Virus record (IMG/VR): IMGVR_UViG_3300034012_001661
Coordinates: 1-22,031 of that record
Strand: one strand, 5' to 3'
Source of the DNA: a virus
DNA: 22,031 nucleotides
In this document: positions 12,049 through 19,401 of the stretch, piece after piece
Layout: each line of letters opens with the position of its first letter
Position numbering within the stretch: the first letter of the stretch is position 1
Program-made: the position numbers and the translations under genes
Notes under the pieces: generated by a model
The model's input: only the letters and a program-made list of their open reading frames with translations
Databases searched by the model: none
Told to the model about the DNA's origin: nothing

Positions 12049-12989
12049 TGGCATTCATCGCACTCGTAGGCACCAAGCCGATGAAGGCCACCAAGGGCCA
12101 GACCGGCACCTGTCTAGATCCTGCCTGCCGCGGCGAGATGATCGCCAAGATCGGCTCAGGACTCATCAAGCCCCACTGGGCGCACCGCCACGCCGGCGAC
12201 TGTGCGCTCGAGGGTAACGAGGAGTCTGGTTGGCACCTTACGTGGCGCACCCTGTTCGAGTTGAACGGTTGCGGCAGTGAGGTTGTCTACGCCGACGGCA
12301 AGCACCGCGCCGACGCTGTCACCCCCGACGGGCGCGTCGTTGAGTTCCAGACCACATGGCTGCCGTGGCAGTCCATCCGCTCACGCGAAGCCACCTACCA
12401 GAACATGGCGTGGATGTACCGCGTGACCGACTCGCAGGCCGACCTCGACCTCGGCGACACTGCGCTCGACGGGCTCGCCGAGTTCCACTGGTACACGCCC
12501 CGCCGGTCGATCCTCGCCCACGAACGGCCCGTCTACTGGCACCGCTCCGACGATGCGATCTGGTCGATCAAGGCCATCTACCGCACGGCCGACACAACCG
12601 ACGACGGCAACGTCGTATGGAAGGGCGTCGCCCAGCTCGTCGGCACGGACTGGGGCGACTTCGCCGAGCGCATCAGCAACGGCGAGCAGTTCGCCGACGC
12701 GCCCACGTTCTACGGATTCGAAGCCGTGGAGGCACGCCGCGCCTACGCCGCCGCCCGCCAACTCGAGCAAACGGACGAAGCATGGATCGACATGGACGGC
12801 TACGACTGCCAACTGTCGACCCCGTCACGCGGTCACCTCACGTTGGTGCGCCCCGGCATCGTCTACGACCCCGACAAGCTCGTCCACCTCGAGCGGTTCA
12901 AGGCCACCTGCCCCGCCTGCCAGGCGTGCCGCAAGCCGATGGTCTGCGGGCAGCGCAAGCTCCACTACACCTGCGGCGGTGTCGCATGA
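12048..12989 (+). CDS. CoiA-like PD-(D/E)XK nuclease with zinc sites
   Basis: A 313-aa protein from ATG 12048. Residues 18-57 look like the CoiA zinc finger (C22, C27, H43-W-A-H46, C52), followed by H63. The nuclease core is H86-R-A-D89-A, then V98-E99-F-Q101, and R111/R113. This order is that of CoiA-like nucleases. A second Cys cluster ends the protein (C288, C291, C294, C300, C309). CoiA acts in processing recombination intermediates during natural transformation in firmicutes; phage relatives are of unknown role. Position just before the primase-helicase (4-nt overlap) suggests replication or recombination. Expression probably depends on the structured leader upstream. Confidence 0.82.
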   Translation: MAFIALVGTKPMKATKGQTGTCLDPACRGEMIAKIGSGLIKPHWAHRHAGDCALEGNEESGWHLTWRTLFELNGCGSEVVYADGKHRADAVTPDGRVVEFQTTWLPWQSIRSREATYQNMAWMYRVTDSQADLDLGDTALDGLAEFHWYTPRRSILAHERPVYWHRSDDAIWSIKAIYRTADTTDDGNVVWKGVAQLVGTDWGDFAERISNGEQFADAPTFYGFEAVEARRAYAAARQLEQTDEAWIDMDGYDCQLSTPSRGHLTLVRPGIVYDPDKLVHLERFKATCPACQACRKPMVCGQRKLHYTCGGVA

Positions 12990-15769
12990 CCCCGACCAAG
13001 CTCACGCCCCGCGAGTTCATCTCCACCATCTACCGCGACGTCGACGGCGGTTGGCTCACCCTGTTCAGTCGCAACCCATCCACGGGCGAGCAGAGCACCG
13101 ACTGGTTCGCCACCGACCAGACGGCCGAGATGGTTGACCGCGCGATGGAGCTCTCCCTCGAGCGCGACGTGTGGTTCGGTGTCGCTACCCGCACCGACAG
13201 GCTGCATGACGGCCGTCGTGGTGGGGCGGCAGACTGCGCCCACATCACCGCGCTATGGGTTGACATTGATGTCGCTGGCCCCAACCACAAAGGCGACGTC
13301 GACTCCTACCCGGACGCCGACGCAGCGCGACGGCTGATCAAGGAGTTCCCGGTGCCGGTCACCACCGTCGTCAAGACGGGCGGCGGATACCACGGGTACT
13401 GGCACCTTGACGAGCCGATCGAACGCGAGGACGCCCTAAAGCTCCTCACCCGTTGGGGCGCACACTGGTCCTGCTATGCCACGGCCGCTGGGTACAAGGT
13501 CGACAACGTGTTCGACCTGCCTCGCGTGCTGCGCGTCCCTGGCACGTTCAACCGCAAGAACGGCGGCGAGGTGCTTGTCGAGGTGCTGTTCCACGACGCC
13601 ACGCGCGTCTATGGCTACAGCCACATCGTCGACCACACCGACGAGCCACCCGACGACCCGAAGCACGCACAGCGACACGTCCCCTACACCGGCGTCGAAC
13701 GCCCGGGCGACGACTTCAACGCCCGCAAGACGGGATCAGACGTGCTCGCCATGGCGGGCTGGACCCTCGGCAAGTCCAAGCGCAACGGCGAACAGGCGTG
13801 GATGCACCCGTGGGGGCCGTCGACTGAAGAGTCGGCGACGGTGTACCCCGACAACCACATCACCATCTGGTCAGACAACGTCCCCAAGCACTATCCGACG
13901 ATCACCGTCCGCACCCCGTACGACCCGTATGGGCTGTACGCCCGCATCTTTCACGGCGGCGACTTCCACGAGGCCACCATTGAGCTCGCGAAGATGGGCT
14001 ACGGCGCCCCCTCGATCACGGCGCTGCTCGGTATCGACGACATCCCCAGCTACAGCGACACCCCACCGTCGGACGACCAGATCGCCGACATGGAGGCCGC
14101 ACGCAGCAAGTACCAACTGTTCGTCGGCGGGCAACGCCACCTCGACGACATCGTCAACGAGCTGAGCACGGCCCTCCTCGCGATCAACGACCCGCCCCAC
14201 CTGTTCAAGCATGGTGACGTCGTCTCGCAGTTCACCCGCGGCGAGCTCGAGGCCGTTGACAGGGTGCGGATGGTGAACGTCATCGAGTCTCACATGCGGC
14301 CCGTCATCATGAAGAAAGACGGCGTGGCGCCGGCACGGGTCGAGCAGTCGGCCATCGACCTCGCGCTACTCCGACTCGTTGACCGCCTACCAGAGGTCGA
14401 GGGCGTCGTCAGGTCGCCGTTCCTGCGTGCCGACGGCACCGTCTGTGCTGATGTCGGCTACGACGTGCGTAGCGGCAACTACCTCGCGTCCACTATCCAC
14501 ACCAACGTCCCCGACGCACCCACCAGGGCCGACGTGGACTCGGCAGTCGCACGGATCGACGACTTGATCCACGACTTCCCGCTCAAGAGCGACGCAGACC
14601 GGGCGCACGTCTTCGCCCTCCTCCTCACACCCCTGGTGCGCCACCTCGTGCCCCTGACGCCGCTGTTCATCATGGACGGCAACGGCCCAGGCGTCGGCAA
14701 GAACCTCCTTGCCGAGTCATGCATGTACGTTGCCACCGGTGACTGGGTGCAGACCGACCCCCTGCCGACCGACGCCGAGGAGCAGCGCAAGCAGATCACT
14801 GCGCTGATGTCCACCGGCCGCAGTGTGGCGCTGTTCGACGAAGCCCACATCATCACCGGGACGTCGTTGGCGCGGTTGATCACGTCGACCACGTGGGGCG
14901 ACCGTCTACTCGGCTACAGCAAGCAGGTCAGCTACCCAAACCGCATCACCGTCGTCGCCCTCGGCAACAACGTCGAGATCCAAGGCGACATGCCGAGACG
15001 GTCGATCATCGTCCGGCTCGAGTCGCAACTGGCGAGGCCGTATGACCGCCAGGACTTCCGCCACGACAACCTGCGCGACTGGGTGGAACAGAACCGCCCC
15101 GAGCTCGTCGGAGCGTTGTTGACGATGCTGGTGTCATGGCACCAAGCAGGACGACCCAAGAGCGCCAAGCGACTCGGCTCGTTCGACGCATGGGCCGAGA
15201 TCGTCGGCGGTGCGCTCGACCACGCCGGCGTCAAGGGGTTCATGTCGAACCTCGGCGAGATGCGCGCCCGTGGCGCCGGCGACGAGCAGGACATGCACGC
15301 CCACCTGTGGGAGCTGCGAGGCCACTTCATCGACGCCGGGTTCACCGCCAAGCAAGTCGGGCGGATGATCGAAGACGACCGGCTCGACTCGTGGCCGCCC
15401 CGCATGGGCAAGGACAAGAACTACGCGCAGTCCCTCGGACACGTCTACCGGCACTACTCGGACCGCTGGATGGGCGACATTCGCATCAGGCAGGACGGCC
15501 TATCGAATGGCGCCCGCCGATGGGTGCTCGAGCTGCTACCTGTGGATAAACCCCCCGAATCAGTAGGACTTGTAGGACTTGTAGGACTTGCTCCCGCTAC
15601 ATACGAGAAAAATCAGGTCATAGAGGGGGCGCCGGCGGTAGTCCTCGACGCTCCGGAAGGCCCGGACAAAGTCCTACAAGTCCTACAAGTCCTACAGGAC
15701 GACCCCGAAGTCGAAGTCGACGAATGGGGCGACCCGATCCCCACCCGCACGCCCCAAGCATGGGACTGA
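12986..15769 (+). CDS. Primase-polymerase / helicase fusion replication protein
   Basis: A 927-aa protein from ATG 12986 in a 4-nt overlap (the frame is open from 12356 but over the CoiA-like gene). The N-terminal domain is an archaeo-eukaryotic-type primase: L90-W-V-D93-I-D95 metal site, K130-T-G-G-G-Y-H136 and R183-V-P-G-T-F-N. A helicase-type ATPase follows: Walker A G567-P-G-V-G-K572-N and Walker B F617-D618-E619-A-H, then a polar strand (ALGNN) and an arginine pair (MPRRS). It would unwind the origin and prime synthesis, and no phage polymerase gene is visible, so the host's is probably used. The last 75 residues are repetitive (VGLVGLVGL and VLQVLQVLQ), coded by a 9-bp repeat array that may be the origin. 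Confidence 0.92.
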   Translation: MTPTKLTPREFISTIYRDVDGGWLTLFSRNPSTGEQSTDWFATDQTAEMVDRAMELSLERDVWFGVATRTDRLHDGRRGGAADCAHITALWVDIDVAGPNHKGDVDSYPDADAARRLIKEFPVPVTTVVKTGGGYHGYWHLDEPIEREDALKLLTRWGAHWSCYATAAGYKVDNVFDLPRVLRVPGTFNRKNGGEVLVEVLFHDATRVYGYSHIVDHTDEPPDDPKHAQRHVPYTGVERPGDDFNARKTGSDVLAMAGWTLGKSKRNGEQAWMHPWGPSTEESATVYPDNHITIWSDNVPKHYPTITVRTPYDPYGLYARIFHGGDFHEATIELAKMGYGAPSITALLGIDDIPSYSDTPPSDDQIADMEAARSKYQLFVGGQRHLDDIVNELSTALLAINDPPHLFKHGDVVSQFTRGELEAVDRVRMVNVIESHMRPVIMKKDGVAPARVEQSAIDLALLRLVDRLPEVEGVVRSPFLRADGTVCADVGYDVRSGNYLASTIHTNVPDAPTRADVDSAVARIDDLIHDFPLKSDADRAHVFALLLTPLVRHLVPLTPLFIMDGNGPGVGKNLLAESCMYVATGDWVQTDPLPTDAEEQRKQITALMSTGRSVALFDEAHIITGTSLARLITSTTWGDRLLGYSKQVSYPNRITVVALGNNVEIQGDMPRRSIIVRLESQLARPYDRQDFRHDNLRDWVEQNRPELVGALLTMLVSWHQAGRPKSAKRLGSFDAWAEIVGGALDHAGVKGFMSNLGEMRARGAGDEQDMHAHLWELRGHFIDAGFTAKQVGRMIEDDRLDSWPPRMGKDKNYAQSLGHVYRHYSDRWMGDIRIRQDGLSNGARRWVLELLPVDKPPESVGLVGLVGLAPATYEKNQVIEGAPAVVLDAPEGPDKVLQVLQVLQDDPEVEVDEWGDPIPTRTPQAWD
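15563..15589 (+). repeat. Three 9-bp direct repeats, left arm
   Basis: GTAGGACTT in tandem three times with no spacer; coded as VGLVGLVGL. Exactly inverted at 15669-15695. Confidence 0.97.
15669..15695 (-). repeat. Three 9-bp repeats, inverted right arm
   Basis: AAGTCCTAC three times in tandem, the exact reverse complement of 15563-15589; coded as KVLQVLQVLQ. The perfect identity after different coding use argues for a DNA-level role or recent inversion-duplication. Confidence 0.97.
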
Positions 15770-15786
15770 ACCCGAAAGGCCCACCG

Positions 15787-16092
15787 ATGCCCCCCACACC
15801 CACCCACACGAGCCGCGCCGGCGACACGCCTCCGTACCTCGACTTCACTGATCTCCTCTATGCCCTTCGCCAAGAGGCCCCGCTCAGCCATTGGTCCGTC
15901 GCCGTGCCGGCGGCCGAAATCATCGAGTCGCTTGCCACCCTCGCCAACACCTACCGCGCCCGCATCGCCGCCCTCACCGTCGAGAACCATCGGCTCGCCG
16001 ACCTCCTCAACGGCGTCATGGCCGACGACCCTGCGGCGATCCGTGACGCCGCCGCCTGGCTGGCGACGAACCGGCCGGAGGTCGACGGGTGA
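15787..16092 (+). CDS. Small helical protein of unknown function
   Basis: A 101-aa protein. ATG 15787 follows GAAAGG (15774-15779) by 7 nt; an in-frame ATG at 15763 overlaps the primase-helicase stop and is the alternative. Residues 40-70 form a coiled-coil-like helix. No domain is recognised. The C-terminus reads ADDPAAIRDAAAWLATNRPEV, another helix. Confidence 0.65.
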   Translation: MPPTPTHTSRAGDTPPYLDFTDLLYALRQEAPLSHWSVAVPAAEIIESLATLANTYRARIAALTVENHRLADLLNGVMADDPAAIRDAAAWLATNRPEVDG

Positions 16093-16277
16093 GCGAGCCG
16101 ACGTTCACCGTCATCCACGTCGAAGCGTCGGTGACTGGCGGCATGACCGTCACCTTGCACACGAACGAGCGTCCGACGCCCGACTACATCGTCGCGATGT
16201 TGAGCACCAGCCTCGTGCGGCTGATCACCCCCTCACCGGCGGCAACCGGTGACACCACCCCCACCAACACCCCCTGA
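16089..16277 (+). CDS. Small protein of unknown function
   Basis: A 62-aa protein from GTG 16089 in a 4-nt overlap. It has strand-rich residues 5-25, one helix and a Thr/Pro tail. No family is recognised. Confidence 0.55.
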   Translation: MSEPTFTVIHVEASVTGGMTVTLHTNERPTPDYIVAMLSTSLVRLITPSPAATGDTTPTNTP

Positions 16278-16283
16278 CACCCC

Positions 16284-16308
16284 CGTAGACGCACACAGCA
16301 GGAGACGA
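16284..16308 (+). promoter_or_regulatory. Shared leader motif CGTAGACGCAC
   Basis: CGTAGACGCAC (16284-16294), followed by GAGACGA (16302-16308), also occurs at 11793-11803 and 11804-11810, in both cases just after an ACACCCCC stretch and before a gene start region. It may be a shared regulatory or RNA element; no promoter consensus is evident. Confidence 0.3.
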
Positions 16309-16315
16309 CACGACA

Positions 16316-16801
16316 ATGACCAGAATCGACACCCAGCTCGACGCCGCCGTCGGACTACTCCAGAACTACGCCCGCACCCTCCCCATCGCCCTCGCCCACG
16401 TCGACCGCGAGCTCCACATCATCGACGGCTGGCCGGCATCCACGTTCAGCGACGGCATGCCACGAGGTGAATCGACCCTCACCGCCGTGGAACGGGCCGC
16501 AGAGGCCCGCGTGCGCCTCTCAAACGTGCGCAGCACCCTGTTGGACGACAGAGATGCCATCCTGTCCCTCATCGCCTCAGCGCTCCACGTGTGCCGTGAT
16601 GCTGCCGGCATGCGTGCGCCCGTCATCGTGGCACGCTGCAACGACAGCCAGGTCGGCCGTGAAGGGCTGATCGAGTGGGGCAACACCACGTGCGTGGAGA
16701 TCCCCACCAAGGCAGGGCTCTGCTCGGCGTGCTACCAGCGCGAACGACGCTGGCGCCTTGCCAACGCGCTCGCACCTCGAGAGATCGAGCCGGCAGCGTG
16801 A
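16316..16801 (+). CDS. Small protein with zinc-binding Cys pairs
   Basis: A 161-aa protein starting at ATG 16316, after AGGAGA (16300-16305). Residues 1-100 are helical with conserved-looking acid and base patches. C108, C126 and C136-x-x-C139 in the last part, followed by YQRERRWR, probably bind a zinc ion. I know proteins of this layout from actinophage genomes, between replication and packaging genes, but they have no assigned function. Confidence 0.72.
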   Translation: MTRIDTQLDAAVGLLQNYARTLPIALAHVDRELHIIDGWPASTFSDGMPRGESTLTAVERAAEARVRLSNVRSTLLDDRDAILSLIASALHVCRDAAGMRAPVIVARCNDSQVGREGLIEWGNTTCVEIPTKAGLCSACYQRERRWRLANALAPREIEPAA

Positions 16802-17052
16802 GAGGGCAACCGAAGACGTTGGCGCAGATTATGTCTGAGAGCGCCTCAATGACGATCAACCAGTACCGCAAGATCTACCCACACGACTGCATCTTCGACG
16901 CTTGGTTCACTACCTCAACGACACGACGTGGCCCGTACTGCGTCACCTGCCTCGCCCAAGGACCCGACTATCACGAAACGACCTACCGTGTGCTGCGTGA
17001 TGTCGACCTCGTCGAATGGGACGCTACACCACCACCTGAGCCGGCGGCGTGA
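16798..17052 (+). CDS. Small protein with a Cys pair
   Basis: An 84-aa protein from GTG 16798 in a 4-nt overlap with the previous stop; ATG 16831 is the alternative start but lacks a ribosome binding site. C31 and C48-x-x-C51 hint at a metal site, and the N-terminal helix (QIMSESASMTINQYRKIY) looks like half of a DNA-binding domain. The function is unknown. Confidence 0.65.
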   Translation: MRGQPKTLAQIMSESASMTINQYRKIYPHDCIFDAWFTTSTTRRGPYCVTCLAQGPDYHETTYRVLRDVDLVEWDATPPPEPAA

Positions 17053-17076
17053 AACCATGCGCCTACCTGGTACGAG

Positions 17077-17106
17077 TTGACAAGTGATACCAACAGTGTG
17101 TATCAT
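17077..17106 (+). promoter_or_regulatory. Sigma-70-type promoter of the packaging-side HNH gene
   Basis: A perfect TTGACA (17077-17082) and TATCAT (17101-17106) are 18 bp apart. CCAACAG (17090-17096) and CTGTTGG (17109-17115) are inverted repeats on either side of the -10, a possible operator. This is the best promoter in the window and could drive the packaging genes. Confidence 0.75.
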
Positions 17107-17113
17107 CCCTGTT

Positions 17114-17133
17114 GGCTCCCACCTGTGGGGGCC
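17114..17133 (+). promoter_or_regulatory. Leader hairpin of the second HNH gene
   Basis: GGCTCCCAC (17114-17122) pairs with GTGGGGGCC (17125-17133) with one G-T pair. It lies just past the predicted transcription start. TCCCACCTGT at 17117-17126 matches the leader of the first HNH gene. Confidence 0.5.
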
Positions 17134-17154
17134 TTATGCGTGTAGCAGGTAGCG

Positions 17155-17466
17155 ATGTCAGGTGAGCGCAAGCCCTGGCACAACGGCCTGTACCGCAAGC
17201 TCGCCCCGCTCGTCGTGGCTCGAGCCGACGCCGACCCTTCGACCCGCTGCGGTCAGCTACCCGACGGCTCACTCCACCCTGACGGTTGTGGACTGACGAA
17301 GCGGCAGCACGGTCGGCAATGGCAGGCCGGCCATGTCGTGCGCGGCAAGATCGTCACGACGCCGTTCGACCTCATGCCTCACTGTGCTCGGTGTAACGCC
17401 AGCTCAGGGGCGCGTGACGGCAATCGAATGCGTCGGCGCATCACGAGCCGTGACTGGTACGCCTAG
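17155..17466 (+). CDS. HNH endonuclease next to the terminase
   Basis: A 103-aa HNH nuclease from ATG 17155. The core is W56-Q-A-G-H60-V-V, then H76, and C77-x-x-C80-N81 (PHCARCNASSG). Upstream cysteines C32 and C45 may complete a zinc site with C77/C80. The size and place, just before TerS and TerL, match HNH proteins that assist cos cleavage and packaging in siphoviruses such as HK97. This gives it a likely packaging role, and it could compensate for the weakened nuclease of the adjacent TerL. It has its own promoter and a leader hairpin. Confidence 0.9.
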   Translation: MSGERKPWHNGLYRKLAPLVVARADADPSTRCGQLPDGSLHPDGCGLTKRQHGRQWQAGHVVRGKIVTTPFDLMPHCARCNASSGARDGNRMRRRITSRDWYA

Positions 17467-17600
17467 CTGACCCCAGGGGTACCACCACGGAGCGTGGCGG
17501 GCTTCCGGACCCCGTCTCCCGGGGCGGTTCTCTCTCTCCCACCATCGTCGCAGGTCAGAGGCACTTTCCGAGGGCATACCCCAGGGGGTAGGTGTAGCTG
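17467..17600. other. Structured G/C-rich gap before TerS; possible cos region
   Basis: ACCCCAGGGGT (17470-17480) and TACCCC-AG-GGGGTA (17577-17590) are near-identical palindromes at either end of the gap. Between them are CCACGgagCGTGG (17485-17497) and CCCC/GGGG arms around 17513-17525, followed by a TTCTCTCTCTCCC run (17528-17540). The position beside the terminase genes fits cos, or a terminator. Neither is proven. Confidence 0.35.
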
Positions 17601-17918
17601 GTGAGTCTCACGACGAGCGTTGAAGCCCTGATCACCACGCTTGGTGACCTTGACCCGCACGCGTTGGTGCTCGCTGACGCTGCTCGGGTGTTGGCGCTTG
17701 AGGCGGTGGCCGGCGAGACGGCCGACGGCAAACCGAAGTCGGCGGCGTCGGCGGTGCGCGAGCTCCGGTCGACGCTGTCCGAACTGGTGGAGCGAGGTCG
17801 ATCGAGTGCAGACGATGACGCCGAATGGCCTGGTATTGCCGAGATTCGGAACGTCTCGGAACTTCGACCGGCCGACGTACGGCCACGAGGTCGGGGAGGT
17901 GGCGCGGCGGCTGGGTAA
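17601..17918 (+). CDS. terS: Terminase small subunit
   Basis: A 105-aa protein from GTG 17601, with a purine-rich AGGGGGTAGG 8 bases upstream. The middle (about residues 42-68, DGKPKSAASAVRELRSTLSELVERG) matches a helix pair common in actinophage small terminases. Position directly before TerL confirms it. The small subunit recognises the packaging site and loads the large subunit. The last 40 residues overlap the TerL start in another frame and look low-complexity (Arg/Gly/Ala), so the functional part may be the first 70 residues. Confidence 0.8.
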   Translation: MSLTTSVEALITTLGDLDPHALVLADAARVLALEAVAGETADGKPKSAASAVRELRSTLSELVERGRSSADDDAEWPGIAEIRNVSELRPADVRPRGRGGGAAAG

Positions 17919-19377
17919 GCCGCTGATGCCGTGGCAGCAGTACGCCGCGGATGTCGCCCTGGAGTACGACCCGGTGACGGGTGACCTGTGGTACGAGGAA
18001 GTTGACATCACGGTCCCTCGTCAGTCGGGCAAGACGACGCTGATCCTCGCCCTGTTCATCTGGCGGTGCGTCTACGCCGCCCAACGGCTCGGGCCGCAGA
18101 CCTGCACCTATCTGGCGCAGTCGGGGAAGATGGCGCGCCGCAAGTTGGAGCGGGAGTTCATCCCGATCATGCGCCGGTCGAAGGGCTTGCGGGAGGTGCC
18201 GCACTCGCGGGCGCGTCCGGTGAAGCCGACGGACTTTAAGCCGTCGATGAACAACGGCTCCGAACACGTGTTGTTCGGGACGGACTCGTACCTCCAGATC
18301 GAGGCGCCGACGGGTACCGGTTCACACGGCGACGTGCTGGACATGCCGGTCATTGATGAGGCGTTTGCCCATCTCGGCGACTTAGTGGAGCAGGCGGTTG
18401 ACGCTGCGTCGGTGACGCGCCGGTCGCCGCAGCTCTACGTGATTTCGACGGCGGGCAATGAGAAGTCGCCGTACCTGTGGCGCAAGGTGCTTGCTGGTCG
18501 TGCCGCCGTCGAGGCGGGGCACGAGTCGCGGGTGTGCTACTTGGAGTGGTCGCTTCCGGAGGATGTCGACTTCGACGACGAGGACGCTTGGTGGCGTTAT
18601 CTGCCGGCGCTCGGTCACACGATCACGTTGCAGCGGTTGCGTGCGAAGTTGGAGAAGGCGCTTCGCAACCCTGACAGTGTTGACGAAGAGGGCGACGACC
18701 CCGGTGTCGCCGGCTTCCGCCGCGGCTACCTGAACCAGTGGGTCAAGATCCCGCAGCTCGGGCAGTCGTCGCGGCCCACAGAGTTTGCGGCGTCGGCCTG
18801 GTCGGCGCTCGGTCGTGCCGCCTCGCCGCCGTCTGCACCGTCGGCTATCGGTGTTGGTGTCGGCCACGGTGGCGCTACAGCCGCCCTGGTGGTCGCCTCC
18901 CGCACACCTGACGGCGTCACGCAGCTTGAGGTGCTGGAATCAGCGCCGGGCACGTGGTGGCTCGAGCGTCGCCTAATGGACCTCGCCGCGAGCTCGTCGC
19001 GGCCCGCTCGTATCGGATGGAACCACGGCGGCCCTGCTCGCCCGTTGGCTCCGGAGTTGTTGCGTGGCGCTCGCGCTGTTGAGGCTGACCGGCTGGCTGG
19101 TCGGGAGTGGACGGCAGCGTGCGAGGCGTACAAGCGTGCTGTCGATGACGGTCGCGTCTGCCATCTGAACGATCCGATCTTTGACACGGCAATGCTCACG
19201 GTGGAGCGTCACGAGGTCGGTTCGGGGTTCGAGTGGGATCTGGTGAACGCAACGGCTGACGTTGCGCCGGTTGAAGCGGCTACGGCGGCGTTGCGTTCTC
19301 TTGAGGCTGCGATGAGTGCGCCGCCGGCCCGGTCGAAGGTGATGCGTACAAGGGCGTCTCTCAACGCCGGGATCTAG
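17806..19377 (+). CDS. terL: Terminase large subunit with altered nuclease site
   Basis: A 523-aa packaging motor from GTG 17806, 9 nt after a GAGCGAGG site; ATG 17815 is a possible start. It overlaps TerS by 113 bases. The ATPase is intact: Walker A P71-R-Q-S-G-K76-T-T, Walker B V-I-D184-E185-A, and STAGN coupling motif. The C-terminal RNase-H-like nuclease begins near 345. Where relatives have an Asp in the strand motif (like VDVSPD), G351 stands in GVGVGHGG, and where a second Asp is expected (VVVDGAGPA-like) there is N406 in GWNHGGPA. The later Asp residues in FDTAM and ATADVAP remain. Translocation should work; DNA cutting may not. Confidence 0.92.
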   Translation: MQTMTPNGLVLPRFGTSRNFDRPTYGHEVGEVARRLGKPLMPWQQYAADVALEYDPVTGDLWYEEVDITVPRQSGKTTLILALFIWRCVYAAQRLGPQTCTYLAQSGKMARRKLEREFIPIMRRSKGLREVPHSRARPVKPTDFKPSMNNGSEHVLFGTDSYLQIEAPTGTGSHGDVLDMPVIDEAFAHLGDLVEQAVDAASVTRRSPQLYVISTAGNEKSPYLWRKVLAGRAAVEAGHESRVCYLEWSLPEDVDFDDEDAWWRYLPALGHTITLQRLRAKLEKALRNPDSVDEEGDDPGVAGFRRGYLNQWVKIPQLGQSSRPTEFAASAWSALGRAASPPSAPSAIGVGVGHGGATAALVVASRTPDGVTQLEVLESAPGTWWLERRLMDLAASSSRPARIGWNHGGPARPLAPELLRGARAVEADRLAGREWTAACEAYKRAVDDGRVCHLNDPIFDTAMLTVERHEVGSGFEWDLVNATADVAPVEAATAALRSLEAAMSAPPARSKVMRTRASLNAGI

Positions 19378-19401
19378 CCAACACAGAAAGGCGGCCTCCA
19401 T

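Larger units (their letters stand above)
15541..15695. other. Candidate phage replication origin (DnaA box and inverted iterons)
   Basis: TGTGGATAA (15541-15549) is the exact reverse complement of TTATCCACA, the DnaA-box consensus. GTAGGACTT occurs three times in tandem (15563-15589), and AAGTCCTAC, its reverse complement, three times (15669-15695). The arms form a perfect 27-bp inverted repeat separated by 79 bases, whose middle holds an A/T-richer stretch (15598-15620) in an otherwise G/C-rich gene. Iterons and a DnaA box within the 3' end of the replication gene are typical of theta-type phage and plasmid origins. Protein-level repeats could be the cause instead. Confidence 0.55.

Noticed and set aside
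15563-15695. Transposon terminal inverted repeats
   Set aside because: The arms are three-unit tandem repeats only 79 bases apart, inside one intact reading frame, with no transposase.
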